A stretch of 21,137 nucleotides of DNA from Piromyces finnis (Eukaryota > Neocallimastigomycota > Neocallimastigomycetes > Neocallimastigales > Neocallimastigaceae), in contig MCFH01000177.1 of assembly GCA_002104945.1 (NCBI GenBank), forward strand, positions 1 through 21,137. The letters are read 5' to 3'. The first letter of the stretch is position 1. Each line of letters opens with the position of its first letter. The notes below the pieces were generated by a model. It ran no database searches. It had not been told where the DNA came from and saw only the letters and a program-made list of their open reading frames with translations. Position numbers and translations under genes: made by a program. Below, one piece after another: positions 9,176-20,594 of this stretch.

Positions 9176-12100
9176 TTAAAAAAAGTTATTGGTAGTAGAT
9201 GAAGGACTCATTGGTGAAAATATATTACCTCCTAAAATACTGCCTTTTATATCCATAGCATTACTACTTTGATTACCTAATAAAGATTTGGAATGGGCAT
9301 CATCTAATCCAAAGTGTTCTTTAGAAAACTTTAAAATACCTTCATCTGTAAGATTATTATTACTGAAAAGACGTTCTTCTTCAACAATATTTGGATGTCT
9401 ACCTTCTGGTACAGTTGGTAAACGATTTGGCATTAATGAAGATTCTGGGAAACTCTTACGTCTTCCTGCATTAATAAAGTCATTCATACCATTAGTCATG
9501 TCATTTAATGTAGTAGTAGATGACGGAAGTGGAGATCCTTGTATAGAACCATTATTAGAGAATGGAGAATCTGGAACACTTTCATTTATAGATTGTAAAA
9601 ATGAAAATGTTGGCATTGAACCTACCATATTATCTTTCGTAAAGTTTCCTAATTGTCCAAAGTCAACACTTTCAGATCTTACTTTATTATTAAGGAATGA
9701 ATTATTAAATGAAGAAGCCATTGAATTATTATAAGTAGCATTTGGTGAAGAAACAGGATTGCATGCACTTAAAAATGAATTCATACCGTTTGGACTTAAC
9801 ATGCCATAATCAAAACTTTCAGATCTATTTTTTACCATATTAATACCTCCCATATTCATACTACCAAAACCTCCATTACTTTTCATACTTGGGGTTGTGT
9901 TAATTGCACTAATATTACCAGTAGAAGGTCTATAAAATAATTGAGATGGACTTTTTATATTTTCAAGTGATTGAAGATTATTACTATTTTCACGAGCTGA
10001 TGACATTTGCATCATGTATTGTGAAAGATCATTGGTATGAGAAAATGGGGATGCAGCAACATTTATTCCTGAACTAGTTGTTCTACTGAAATCATTAATA
10101 ATATTATTATTACCGCTAAAGATTTCATCAATTGCAGATGGATTGAAGCTATTTGGATGATTTGGAGTATTTGGTAAAGAGGAACCCATTCTTGATTGTA
10201 ATGGGGAAACACTATTATTTAAAAAACCATTAGAAATAGATTGTGGAGTTGATGGAAGGAATGATGAATTATTCTTTGGAGTTGATGCTTTTTGAGAAAC
10301 CTTTAAAAACGAATGAGGTGTACTAATTTTTTGTGTATTAATAGCTTGCTTAGCAAATAGATTGTTACTTGGAGTAGATGGAGTATTGATTAGTTCTTCA
10401 GTGGCATTAGATAAAGTATCATCTCCAAAATCACTATCTTTTCCAGAAACCGATCCTGGTCCTTTGAAACTTGAAGCTTCATCATCTATAATAGGAATAG
10501 ATGGCAAACCCATATGTGGTTGTTTTGGACTAAGGAATAAACTTGGAGTTCCCGGAGTAAATGGAGAAGCTGCAGCCGTTGATTGATTTAAGAAAAGATT
10601 TGAACTAATTTGAGAAGTGTTAACGTTTAATGGCTGTTTCATAAAGATATTATTTTGATTAAAAGAAGATGATAATGGACTCATCATACTTTGATTATTT
10701 TGATTAGCACGTTGATTATTTGGAGCAGTTTGGATATGTAAATTCTGTAACTTATACATCATCTTTTCATCAAGAATATCATTAGCAGGTAAAGAAGTAC
10801 TCATACCATGCTTATTTATAATTTTCCCATTGACTTCACCATAGTTATTATTCAACATTAATTCAGTATCTAATGGTGATGTTGGGTTAAAAGCCATTGA
10901 ATTCATACCTAAAACATTATTATAATTATTATTACTATCAATATTTAAATTTATAGCGGTATTATTTCCTCTTGGATTTTGACGTTGTGGAGGTGAACTC
11001 ATCTTACGACGAGGAACAAAACCAGTATTTAATGGATTTCCCACCATGTTTATTGAACCACCAAAAGAGGTAGAATAATTGAATGCTTGGCTTGTTGGAG
11101 TTTTCGCCATTGGTTCAAAAGAAGATGATATACCCTTTGAAAAATTAGTTTTATTATTTGTCTTAATTGGAACGGAAATTGATGGAGTAACAGTTTTTTC
11201 CTTTTCAGTATATTTAGTAATATTTTTTGATTCCTCCTTTTCTGATTTTGATTTTTCTTTACTTTCTTCAATCTTTTTGTTATCAACTTCGTTCTTTTCT
11301 TCTGGTTCATCATTCGAAATAATTTCTTCAGTAATACTAGTAGCTGTAACACTGTCACTTCCACTACGACTACGGCTATTATTGGTTACTTCACCTTCTT
11401 CATTAGTAATTGCTATAGTTTCACCTTCTGATAAATTAGTACTATCAGTAGAATTTTCCTTCTTCTTATTTACGGTACTAATATCCTGGAAAGATTTCTT
11501 AACATTATTTTTAGAGGGAGTGGTTGGAGTTTGAGTGTCTTCTTTCTTAGATAAATCACGACGTGTATGAATAAAACAACAACGCTTACCATATGGACAG
11601 GTACCTTGTTCCCAGAATGTTTTACACATTTCTGTTTTATATTTTGGATGACGATCTACGTGACGTAGTTCACTTTCAGAGTGAGCAAATTGACATTTTG
11701 AACCATAACGACATTGACCAGTTTCTTCATAGGAACGACAAAGTTCAGTTTTATATAAATTTGCCTTTTTATTATTTTGAGCACCTCCTGTATTTTCCAT
11801 TGCTACAGGACTTAATAAATTATTGTTTTGATCTTTCATTACAGGATTCATTCCTACCATCATTTCTTCATTACCACGATTACCTCCATTCATGAATGGG
11901 CCATTTGTACGTATATATGGAGTAGGAGACAATAATGGCTGTTGATGGTCTCCATACATTTCATAACCATTACGGAATGGAACAGGAATACTGAATTGAT
12001 TCATTTCATTGGTAGGATGAATTGGAGTAGTAGGTGTTGTCATACCACGAGATATTTCCCATTTTTGCTTACTGTTAGTATTATCATTTAATTCATAATT

Positions 12101-12328
12101 TTCAATTGTATCAGTAGCTGTATTGTACATTGGTCCATTATTCTGTGGTACCATTTGATTATTTGGATAATACATACTATTATACATATTATCTACACCT
12201 TTACTTGGAGAAAATGGAGATTGTTGATGATGACCACTGAAATAATCTTGAATAAATTCTTGATTATTTGGAGTGTTAATTCTTGGAGGAACATTACCTC
12301 TTGACTGTGAAGCTGTTTGTCTCTTCAT
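9176..12328 (-). CDS. TIS11/tristetraprolin-type tandem CCCH zinc-finger protein, 1050 residues
   Basis: mRNA-binding protein of the family that binds AU-rich elements (UAUUUAU) and recruits deadenylation and decay machinery, acting in cytoplasm and nucleus. Both fingers have exact C-x8-C-x5-C-x3-H spacing: Cys197/Cys206/Cys212/His216 and Cys235/Cys244/Cys250/His254. They are separated by the canonical 18 residues and each is led by YKTE(L/M)C. The rest is low-complexity Asn/Ser/Pro/Met sequence with an acidic-Lys stretch (about 333-380). Two near-copies, RSESFDYG (835-842) and RSESVDFG (884-891), and RRKSFP (956-961) look like basophilic-kinase or 14-3-3 sites, as known for tristetraprolin regulation; that is inference. 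At 1050 residues it is two to three times the length of animal and yeast relatives. One uninterrupted coding exon; the ATG sits after an A-rich leader. Confidence 0.93.
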   Translation of the reverse strand: MKRQTASQSRGNVPPRINTPNNQEFIQDYFSGHHQQSPFSPSKGVDNMYNSMYYPNNQMVPQNNGPMYNTATDTIENYELNDNTNSKQKWEISRGMTTPTTPIHPTNEMNQFSIPVPFRNGYEMYGDHQQPLLSPTPYIRTNGPFMNGGNRGNEEMMVGMNPVMKDQNNNLLSPVAMENTGGAQNNKKANLYKTELCRSYEETGQCRYGSKCQFAHSESELRHVDRHPKYKTEMCKTFWEQGTCPYGKRCCFIHTRRDLSKKEDTQTPTTPSKNNVKKSFQDISTVNKKKENSTDSTNLSEGETIAITNEEGEVTNNSRSRSGSDSVTATSITEEIISNDEPEEKNEVDNKKIEESKEKSKSEKEESKNITKYTEKEKTVTPSISVPIKTNNKTNFSKGISSSFEPMAKTPTSQAFNYSTSFGGSINMVGNPLNTGFVPRRKMSSPPQRQNPRGNNTAINLNIDSNNNYNNVLGMNSMAFNPTSPLDTELMLNNNYGEVNGKIINKHGMSTSLPANDILDEKMMYKLQNLHIQTAPNNQRANQNNQSMMSPLSSSFNQNNIFMKQPLNVNTSQISSNLFLNQSTAAASPFTPGTPSLFLSPKQPHMGLPSIPIIDDEASSFKGPGSVSGKDSDFGDDTLSNATEELINTPSTPSNNLFAKQAINTQKISTPHSFLKVSQKASTPKNNSSFLPSTPQSISNGFLNNSVSPLQSRMGSSLPNTPNHPNSFNPSAIDEIFSGNNNIINDFSRTTSSGINVAASPFSHTNDLSQYMMQMSSARENSNNLQSLENIKSPSQLFYRPSTGNISAINTTPSMKSNGGFGSMNMGGINMVKNRSESFDYGMLSPNGMNSFLSACNPVSSPNATYNNSMASSFNNSFLNNKVRSESVDFGQLGNFTKDNMVGSMPTFSFLQSINESVPDSPFSNNGSIQGSPLPSSTTTLNDMTNGMNDFINAGRRKSFPESSLMPNRLPTVPEGRHPNIVEEERLFSNNNLTDEGILKFSKEHFGLDDAHSKSLLGNQSSNAMDIKGSILGGNIFSPMSPSSTTNNFF

Positions 12329-12348
12329 TTTATTATAATTTATAATTG

Positions 12349-12423
12349 CTAATATAATAAATTTGAACTATGTTAATATAATCTTCCAATTTATTCTGGT
12401 ATTTATATTAAAACAAAACTTAC
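12349..12423 (-). other. Probable 75-nt intron in the 5' UTR of the TIS11 gene
   Basis: Read on the coding strand, a donor AGA|GTAAGT at 12423 and acceptor TTATATTAG at 12350-12349 frame a 75-nt AT-rich stretch ending 20 nt upstream of the ATG. Length and signals match the introns of neighbouring genes. It does not affect the protein. Confidence 0.4.
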
Positions 12424-12424
12424 T

Positions 12425-13868
12425 CTTAATTAAGTCTTATATTATCGTGTAGTGATTTATATACTTTTTATAAAACCTTTAAAATATTATCAATGCTAGC
12501 AAAGATATATTTAATAAACTTTTGGTTTTAATTATATTGTTATATTGTTAATAATGAATTTTAAGTTTAATATTGATATTTCTTTAGAAATCTTTTTTAA
12601 AGGAAATATCTATATATATTAAAATAATAAAATAAAACTATTTTAATTATTTATATTTAACTTATTTTATATCTATTAATTATATAACTAAATAACAATA
12701 TTGCTTATTTAAATTATATTTTGATTAAATGAATTTAATATTTGTTATTTTCTTTTTTTTTTTTCTTATTCTTTGAAATGATTTTTTATTTTTTTATTTT
12801 TTTTTATTTTAATATATATTACTTTCTTTTATTTTAAAATTTATCACTATAATTTTATCGCTATAATTTGATTTTATTTATTTTATGTTTAGGTATTTTT
12901 TATCTTACTACTTTATTTATATATATATTTAATTCTTAACCATATAATATTTACTTTATAGATAATAAATATAATAAACTTTATATTTACTTTTTACAAA
13001 ATAGGAAAGATTTTTCTATTAAAGGTAAATATATAAATAATTTATAAACAAAAGGTCTTTTGTGAATTTAAAAAAAAACTAAAAATTGAATAAATACAAA
13101 AAAGATAATTTAGTTTTTTTTTTATTTTCTTATTACTATTAAGGATGAATCGGTATTAGAATTAATAAATATTAAATACTATAGTAATTATAAATAAATA
13201 ATAAATAGTGTGTGATATGGTGATAATTTTAAATAAATAAATAAATAGTTTGTTTTATATTTTCAACTTATAAATAAATAGTATTTAAATTTGACAGCTA
13301 ACTTATTTATCAGAATGGATAGTAATATATACTTATATATTGAATTTTTGTGTTGTTATTAATAGTGTTTTTAATTTTGTTTTATATTTACTAATACAAA
13401 TAAATTACTGTTTTATATATTTCAAATATATATTATTTCTATTTATATTAGTTTTTTTTTCTTATATAGATTTTCGGTTTATTTATATAAATTAAGAATA
13501 TTTCTTTACAAAAATGATATATATTTTCTTAAAATATGCTATCTATAATAATTTTGTTTTGTTTTTCTTTATATATATATATTTTAAATATTAAATTTAT
13601 TAACTTTTCCATAAAAAAAAAGTAAAAAAAAAGAAGAAAAGATTAATTATAATAATCAATCAAACATTATAATCATTTAATAAGTTGCTTTAATCTTTTC
13701 TTTTTTTTTTTAATATGTTTTTTTTTTTTTTTTTTGTTGTTTTTTTTTGTTTTAAGTTTTCTTAAATACTATATATAAATAAATATAAATAACAACAATA
13801 ATTTCAAAGGAAAAAAAAAAAAAAGAAAAAGAATAAAAAACTTTTTATTTTTTTATATAATTATTAAA
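12425..13868. other. Intergenic region between divergent starts, no gene seen
   Basis: About 1.4 kb of AT-rich DNA between the TIS11 upstream exon and the candidate exon at 13869. Several T runs (12756-12765, about 13720-13750) and a long A-rich stretch (13810-13840) lie on the side of the plus-strand candidate and resemble the leader of a transcript. No exon with coding character was found on either strand. Confidence 0.5.
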
Positions 13869-13884
13869 TGGTGGGTCGTATAGG
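13869..13884 (+). CDS. Possible 16-nt first coding exon (MVGRI...) with a splice donor, orphan
   Basis: ATG GTG GGT CGT ATA G followed by the donor GTAAGA. It sits after an A-rich leader like those before the other genes here, and is locally GC-rich. Very short first exons are common in ribosomal-protein genes of fungi, but I cannot name this protein. A fitting acceptor (TGTTGTTGCAG at about 14617-14627) would continue the frame for about 50 codons of Ile/Asn-rich sequence; that continuation is weak and its intron would be about 740 nt. It may instead be a relic of a displaced gene. Unspliced, it reads 24 codons to a TAA. Confidence 0.25.
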
Positions 13885-13890
13885 TAAGAT

Positions 13891-16755
13891 GAATATTAAA
13901 AATATTTTAAATAATAGATTAATCCTATTCATTACAAATTAATAATTAAAAAAATTAACTTTATTTATTATAATTTCGATTTTAAAAGTTAATATAAATA
14001 TTCTAATTCTAACAATATATTAATATATGTTTTAATTTATTTTATTGTATATGTTATATATATTTATATTATTAATTTATATTTTAATATATTTTTGAAT
14101 ACAATATATTATTTTATATTAAATAAATTAAAATATATGACAATAATATAACATATTTTAATTTATTATAAAATGTTAGTTGAATGATAAAAAATAGAAT
14201 AAATGGAATTATTAATAATAAAATTTATATTAATTGATAAGTATATAAAATATTAATATATGTAATTATATTATAAATATTTAAATAATATATATTATTA
14301 TATAGAACTAGTAATCAATAAATATTTTAATATTTGTAATACCATTCAATAATAATTTATTCATTAAAACTGGTGATGAATTAATATATGACACAAAAGC
14401 TTAAAAAGTATAGTATTGATTATTGAATGTGGTTAGATGATATAATTAAAAACAAATTTTAATATAGCCAAAAAAACTAAAAATATCGTTTATAATTACT
14501 TTTATATTATTTTACTTTTACAAATATATTAGTTTATATAAATAATATATTAAGTAATATTTTCTCATTTTAAAAAAAAATTTGAATATTGAGGTTTATT
14601 TATATATACGATAATGTGTTGTTGCAGTTGTTAAGATAATAAATGTGGATATAATAAAACAAATGCCTGTCATTAACAATGTATATAAATTTAGATTATA
14701 TTTTATCATAATAAATATAGATTTAATAGAACACCATACAAACAAATGTTACTATAGTTATTTTCATAAAAAATGATATATATAATAGAATATATGTAAT
14801 AATAGATGTTTATTTAATAAAGCAAAAATAAATATATAAAACATATTTAATATACTATAATTCATTTTAACTTTTTCCAAATAGTAATAAAATAGTCAAG
14901 GATTAAGAAAGTATTTCTATTTTTTTTTCGAATATGAAATGAAATAATTTAAAAAAAGCATATTTTCTCTACCTATTGATAATACCATGATTTGTTTAAA
15001 TTGTCCATAAATATTCTACGCATAAAATATTACATTTTCTACTAACATTTTTAACATTTTTCTTTTTGTGATAACAATCTCCTATAAATCAATAACTAAT
15101 AGAACTTTTATTTAATCTAATTTTTTCTATAAAGAATATTCTTATTTTTATATATCATTGAATACATTAATGTAATATATATAAGTACATTAAATACAAT
15201 TAAAATAGAATAATAGACATATTATAAAATTTTATTATATTTTAATGAATTAACACTACTATGTGACACTACATTAAATTTATTAAAAAGGTGGATTTTT
15301 TAAAAGAATGTTACATATACCACCATTCTATATTAAATTGTTTTGAATTAATTATCTATTAAATTATAATAAATAATAATTAATTTTATATATAATAAAG
15401 TTTCTATCTTTATTCTATATAAAAAATTTAATTTATTTTTTGTATATTACTTATATTTAAATCAAAAAATATATTACTCTAATAAAACTTTTAATTATAT
15501 AATATATTATTACTATATTAGTAATAATAATGTTTGAGTGCTTTTAAAGTCAATTAAAGTTGTTACTTTATTTATTATTATTATAAAATAGATGATAATT
15601 CATAAGCCATAAATAAAAATTAAATTAGGTTTTACATAATAGAATTTATTATAATATATATAATTAAGTACTAATCCTTTTACGATATTAAAATGGAATA
15701 TCCATAGCTAAAAAAGGTATTATTAAAAGTAGCCTTATTATTTATTACCTTTAAAATTTTGATGATAGTATTTGATTCTTTACCAAATACATGTATAGGT
15801 TTAACTTTTCTCTTTCTATTGATATTAATATTTATAATTGAATATGGTCAATAGTATTTAGTTATTTCAATCATTCATATTACTTTTAAAAATTTTTTGG
15901 AAATACTTAAAAAACTGATATTAATTTTTCTCAAATCAATATTCTATAATAAATAATATATTAAATAAAATGTTTATACTTTTTTTTGTATTCAGAATAT
16001 AAAATTGACATTATACTTTATCTAATTTGTTATATAAATGTATTACTATAGTTATTATACTTATTGTTGATATTATTATTAATTTCTTTTCTTTTTTTCA
16101 TAATAAAATAGTATAAAATGGTAATACATAAGATTTATGCTTCTTTATAAAAAAAAAATACAGAAAACTAATTTAAACTCTTTCCTTTTATAGTAAGATT
16201 AGTTTTAAATTTAAAATATTATAAAATTGTATATTTGATTAAATCAAATTTTTAAATTGTAATATAAATGTATTATTATGTATGTATTTTTTTGTACATA
16301 CAGATTATTGTTTTCTTTAAATTTTTAATTTTCTGTATATAAAAAAAAACAAAGATTTCTATAATTATTTAAATGCTATAAATGTATTATTTTATATAAT
16401 ATTTTTTTTTATTATTATTATGTTTTAAGCATTCCTAAAATTTGAAAAAGGGATTTAAATATTTATAATAAAGTAGGACGTACTGTGTTGTGTACGTATA
16501 TATAATGATATAAATTATCTTTATATATATTATATTTTTTATAACTATAATTTAATACTAAAAAAAAAAAATCTTGGTTAAAACTAAATTCTATTTGGAA
16601 TATTTTCCAATAGTATTATTATTATTGATGTTATTTTGTTATTTTTATTATTAATAAATATGAATTTGTTTTATATATATTATTATTTATGCTAATTTTC
16701 ATCTGTTATAAAATTATCTACTTTTTTTTTATTTCATATTTCTTTTAATTTTAAC
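13891..16755. other. Long gene-poor AT-rich region
   Basis: Nearly 2.9 kb without a gene I can support. Short open stretches exist (minus 15680-15847, plus about 14340-14395, plus about 14615-14775), but stop density at this base composition allows many frames of 50 codons by chance. A 6-bp inverted repeat (ACGTAC/GTACGT, 16478-16497) and a TCTTGGT motif after an A run (near 16561-16580) are the only small marks. The last 200 bases are the 3' side of the FIT2 gene. Confidence 0.5.
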
Positions 16756-18259
16756 TTATTCTGCCTTTTTTACTATTTCTTTAGTTTCAACTGGAAGATA
16801 TCTTGGGAAAAAGAATTGGTAACCAATGAACCAATATAATGCTGGGAATAAAAAGCCAAATATTTTTTCACGGAAATGATGGTAATGAGTAGTAGTAATA
16901 CAGAGAGTGTAAAACCAGAGGAAAACAATGATTAAACAGAGAATACAAGCACAACAAGTTTTTCTTGCTCTTTGTTTCTTTTCAGGTAAAGTGTTTTTAT
17001 CTAAAAGGTAACTAGCTTGCTTTCTAAGAATTGGCCAGATTTCTTCTAAAAGGAAAAGGGAAGAATGGACAAGAAGAAATACATGTCCAGACACATCAAA
17101 ACCAATCCAATGTCCCTTATGAACTCTATGACAACTGATTGATGTAGCAGAAACAAAGGTATTCTCTTCACCATTTTTATTTGAAACTTCACATTTACCA
17201 TATTGAAGTTGAATACGATTGAAAATACCTGGACCAAAAGCCCATTTACAAAGAATAAACCAATATAAGGAAGCAATAATATAACGTATTAAAGAATATA
17301 TTTTACTTTTCTTGGTCTTTCCTGAAAAAAGATAAAATATGAAAATAACAAGGGTGGTCCATGCCTATTATTATCCAATATTACAGCATTAATTATTGAA
17401 AAATTATTCATTTTAAATTTATTAAATTAAGAGTATTGATTATGATTAAATAAAATAGAATGGTTAAATAAAAAGTGTTTTATTATATTGGTATTGTTAA
17501 AAAATAATTTATTAATGTATTATGTAGAAGTATTATTATATTGGTATTGTTAAAAAATAATTTATTAATGTATTATGTAGAAGTATTAAAAGTATATAAA
17601 ATAAATGGAATTAATATTTATAATTATAAAATGCATTAAACATAACTATAAAAGAGTAATAATAAGAGTAAATCAAATTGGAATTATATATTAAAGTAAA
17701 AATTATTATATTATAATAATCCAACATTAGTTACTATTACTGTATTAATATAAAACACTGTTTTTTATTATATAGAAATTTTTATTATAAATAATTTAAA
17801 TTGTATAAATTATATATTGTTAATGACAACTTTTATTAATAATATTTATTTTCTTGTTGATTTGTATTTTCTTTGTAACTTTTTATTATTTTTTTTTTAT
17901 TGATATTTTCTAATGTTTAATTATATGGGTTTCAAGTTTATTTATTATTAAAATATATTTAAAATTAAGTGATTTCTATCAAGATTCTATTTAATTTTCC
18001 TCACATTTATATATGTATATATAAATGTATAAATATAAATAAAAAAAACATTTCATAGTTACTAAATGGGTTATAAACTTACCCAACCTAATTTGGCAAA
18101 ATATTGATTTATTACACTTTTCTTCTTTGTATAGGTACCATATGTATTTTCTGAGATTTCTTCGAAATAATACTTACGGAGAATTGAACCAACTAGTACA
18201 AGAATAAAATAAAAACTTATAATTACTATTGGATTTAATGGTGGTAATGTTTTAACCAT
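16756..18259 (-). CDS. FIT2 family ER membrane protein (fat storage-inducing; yeast Scs3/Yft2 type), two exons, 261 residues
   Basis: Exon 1 (18083-18259, 59 codons) ends [10 protein letters not shown] in phase 0 at GTAAGT. The 718-nt intron (17365-18082) ends AATAATAG, and exon 2 (16756-17364) opens AWTTLV, restoring the conserved KLGW-AWT block. The total of 261 residues is close to the usual FIT2 length. About six membrane spans are seen: 11-27, 60-72, 81-98, 153-166, 195-214 and 227-245. The family signatures are [21 protein letters not shown], with the first catalytic-type His at 153, and [12 protein letters not shown], with the second within 219-222. Family members are ER acyl-CoA diphosphatases needed for lipid-droplet formation and ER lipid balance. 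The C-terminus KKAE fits a KKxx ER-retrieval signal. The residue at 150 is a GTG valine inside exon 2, not a start. Confidence 0.9.
17481..17586. repeat. Perfect 53-bp tandem duplication inside the FIT2 intron
   Basis: 17481-17533 and 17534-17586 are identical 53-mers starting TATTATATTGG and ending GTAGAAGTAT. The lack of any difference between them indicates a recent duplication, or an assembly effect. It lies inside the 718-nt intron, far from both splice sites, so effects on splicing are likely small. Confidence 0.95.
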
Positions 18260-18581
18260 TTTATTTTTAATATTATTTTTAATTCTTTTTTTTTTTTTTT
18301 TTTTTTAAAGAAAATTTTCACTGTTATATTTATATTTATATTAATTATAATTGATTTTTTGTTTATAATAAATTTATGTATAGTCATATGATTTAAGTCA
18401 TAAAATAAAATTAAAAAAAAAAGGAAAATTTAAATATTCAACAGTTTCTTATGTGCAACGATAATTTCAATTCTTCTATTTCTAATTTAAATTCCACAAT
18501 ATAAGCATACAAAATAATTTATTTAAAAATTTATAATAGAAATAATAGAAATAAGTTCTCGACTAATAATAATTTAAATAT

Positions 18582-18617
<36 letters not shown>

Positions 18618-19460
18618 TTAATAATAAATTATAAAGAAAAGAAGCAATGAAAAAGTATTTGAAATATATGGAAATATATGAAGTACGTGTTATTTATTTT
18701 AAAAAAAAAAGGCGTATGATTTACAAAAGATACTGTATAATTCTATTAATTGTTTTAATATAAAATATATATAATAATAGAAAAAGGTATATATTTAAAT
18801 TTCGTTTTTTCTTTTACACAATTTATACTATCACTTCGGAAAAAAACAATATAATTTACATTATTAAAAAGATGAATTTCTTTTTAAATAAATAATATAA
18901 TTAATGTTTTTATATCATGTAATTTATAATAATGAAATGAGTATTAAATTCATATAAACTATGAATTATCGATAGTTTCATTATTTTAATAATAAATTTG
19001 ATAGATTATAATTTATTATAAAGAAGTATTACTTTTATTACTACTATTAAATTCTATTTATAATATTACTAAACTGTTACTAAAATTCCTATCACTTATT
19101 TTATTGTATATATATATATCTATGAAAAAATGGTTTAATTATTTATTTGATTATTTATTTATATATATCATATATTTATGAACATATGTAGCTAATTAAT
19201 ATAAACACAAATATGTATTAAAAGTGTTGTAAACGTAATATGTTTTAAAGATTTAAAGATAGTTTTTTTTTTATTTCATTTTATTTTTATCGTCACATGA
19301 ATTTATACTTCATCATACAACTGTAATAGAAAAAGTTACATTGTAATATTTAGAATGTAATTTTTTCTTTTTGTTATTTCACAGATTAAGTCTCAAACTT
19401 TAATTAATATTAAAATTTCTTAAGAAAAAAATTAAAAACAAAAATTTTTGTGTTAAATAA
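18260..19460. other. Intergenic with long poly(T) tracts, no gene seen
   Basis: Upstream side of FIT2 and 5' side of the copia relic. A T21 run at 18286-18306 lies 27 nt upstream of the FIT2 ATG (A21 on its coding strand, an A-rich leader or nucleosome-depleted promoter). A T31 run spans 18584-18614. A small direct repeat (GAAATATATG twice, near 18660-18680) is present. I could not find a long terminal repeat matching any stretch downstream of the relic. Confidence 0.55.
18584..18614. repeat. T31 homopolymer
   Basis: Thirty-one consecutive T, the longest homopolymer in the window, about 325 nt upstream of the FIT2 start. It may be a nucleosome-excluding poly(dA:dT) tract; the exact length is uncertain in any assembly. 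Confidence 0.7.
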
Positions 19461-19466
19461 TATAAT

Positions 19467-20111
19467 ATGTCAACCAAATCATTTTAGCCAATGACCAACG
19501 TCTTCATGGCAAGTCCAACTTTGATACTTATAGTCTTTTAATCAAGGCGGCCACTTCAAGAAGAAAAGGAAGAAGTAATTGAAAGAGACATGGATAAAGA
19601 GGACTTTTTATATAACGACAAGGAATTAGTAGAAAAGACTAATAAAAAGACAATTTGAATTCTCAAAAAGAAGAAAATTTTAATACAAAAATGAAAAAAC
19701 AATAATTCAATTGAAGTTAACAATAATTTAAAAAGTAATTCAAAAAGCAATTTAAAAAACATTTTTAAAAATATTCATAACGATACCAAAAATATTAAAA
19801 ACGAAAATAACAAATTAAACTCAAAATTGAAAAAGGACAATTTCACCGAAGACACTTTAAAAGAAATTGCAATTAACAATTACAATTATAAAAAGAAACA
19901 TAACAAAATAACAAATATTAAAAATAAAAATAATAATTACCAAAATTCTGAAATTCCTAGTTCTAGTATTTCAAATTTTGTTGAAAATAATAGATTTACT
20001 ATTACTGAAAGTCCTGAAAATAAAAATAATTCTCCTGTTGAAAAGTCTACCATAGTAAAGTTTAATGATACCAAGAAAATTAGTGATAATTACTTCATCA
20101 TGAAAAAGTGA
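19467..20111 (+). pseudogene. Broken gag-like and Lys/Asn-rich part of a Ty1/copia relic
   Basis: Starts ATGTCAACC in an AT-rich leader. Coding sense continues through five segments that alternate between two frames: 19467-19487, 19478-19582, 19557-19658, 19658-19705 and 19698-20111. This implies four one-base shifts. The second segment (LANDQRLHGKSNFDTYSLLI) resembles the N-terminal part of copia gag ('LxGxSNFxTW'). The rest is charged, then very rich in Lys and Asn, with a Ser/Pro tail like the linker before reverse transcriptase in some copia polyproteins. No zinc knuckle, protease or integrase is visible, so large parts are missing. The copia link rests mainly on the RNase H relic 107 nt downstream. 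A host low-complexity gene is an alternative. Confidence 0.45.
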
Positions 20112-20217
20112 TTAAAAAATTATATATTAGCCTTTATACGTTACACAACACCATACTATCTTATTAAGAAAGCCACAAATGTATAATAAAAGAATTTAAC
20201 GCCGCAACATATAAAAA

Positions 20218-20503
20218 GGGAGACCTGATATTTCTTTTGCTGTCCGATCTTGTGAAAATCCCACTGTCTCCGACTGGCACTATGTTCTGCTTATTTTAAA
20301 AATACTTACTCAACGCAATTAGTTAAAAACTGAAATGTGATGTAAAAGGCTTTATCACAGCCTATACAGGTGCAGATTTTGCGAGGGACACTAAAGACAG
20401 GAAATCGATATAATACTTATAGGGAACTCTACTCTATGTCAGTTTTTGAAGAAACAATCTATAATTGTTACACCCAATTGCAGAAGCAGGAATATATTAA
20501 TTG
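20218..20503 (+). pseudogene. Ty1/copia reverse-transcriptase tail and RNase H relic
   Basis: Frame 20218 onward reads GRPDISFAV, the hallmark end of copia RT ('TRPDISFAV'), then ENPTVSDWHYVLLILK before a TAG. After a gap, ITAYTGADFARDTKDRKS is the RNase H start ('DADxAGDxxDRKS'), a stop follows, then LIGNS...LKKQSIIV and, after a frameshift, IAEAGIY ('SKKQ...TAEAEY'). Key acidic residues and the order are recognisable, but stops, frameshifts and substitutions show real decay. The segment is clearly GC-richer than its surroundings. No 3' long terminal repeat was identified. Together with 19467-20111 it is a plus-strand element with integrase and most of RT deleted. Confidence 0.85.
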
Positions 20504-20560
20504 TTAACAATTTGAATAAAATTTAGAAAATTTAGACTTTAATGAAAAACGTAAAAAGAA

Positions 20561-20594
20561 CAAAAAAAAACAAAAAAAAACAAAGAAAAAAAAA
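20561..20594. repeat. A-rich short tandem repeat (CAAAAAAAAA)n
   Basis: Two exact 10-mers CAAAAAAAAA followed by degenerate copies with one G, just 3' of the copia relic. It could be a remnant of the element's A-rich end or simple slippage. Confidence 0.7.

Noticed and set aside
11079-11534. Open frames antisense to and in other frames of the TIS11 gene (also 9288-9734, 10362-10586, 11050-11364, 11593-11895)
   Set aside because: They lie wholly inside a well-supported coding sequence and consist of low-complexity translations.
14340-14395. Short coding-like plus frame ending KTGDELIYDTKA
   Set aside because: About 27 codons between stops; no acceptor or neighbours.
15680-15847. 53-codon minus-strand open stretch with fairly natural residue mix (HVFGKESNTIIKILK)
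   Set aside because: No start codon or splice signals, and stop density here allows many frames of this size by chance.
16478-16497. ACGTAC/GTACGT inverted repeat
   Set aside because: Only 6-bp arms; expected by chance in a window this size.
17046-17276. 76-codon minus frame inside FIT2 exon 2
   Set aside because: Different frame from the conserved FIT2 signatures.
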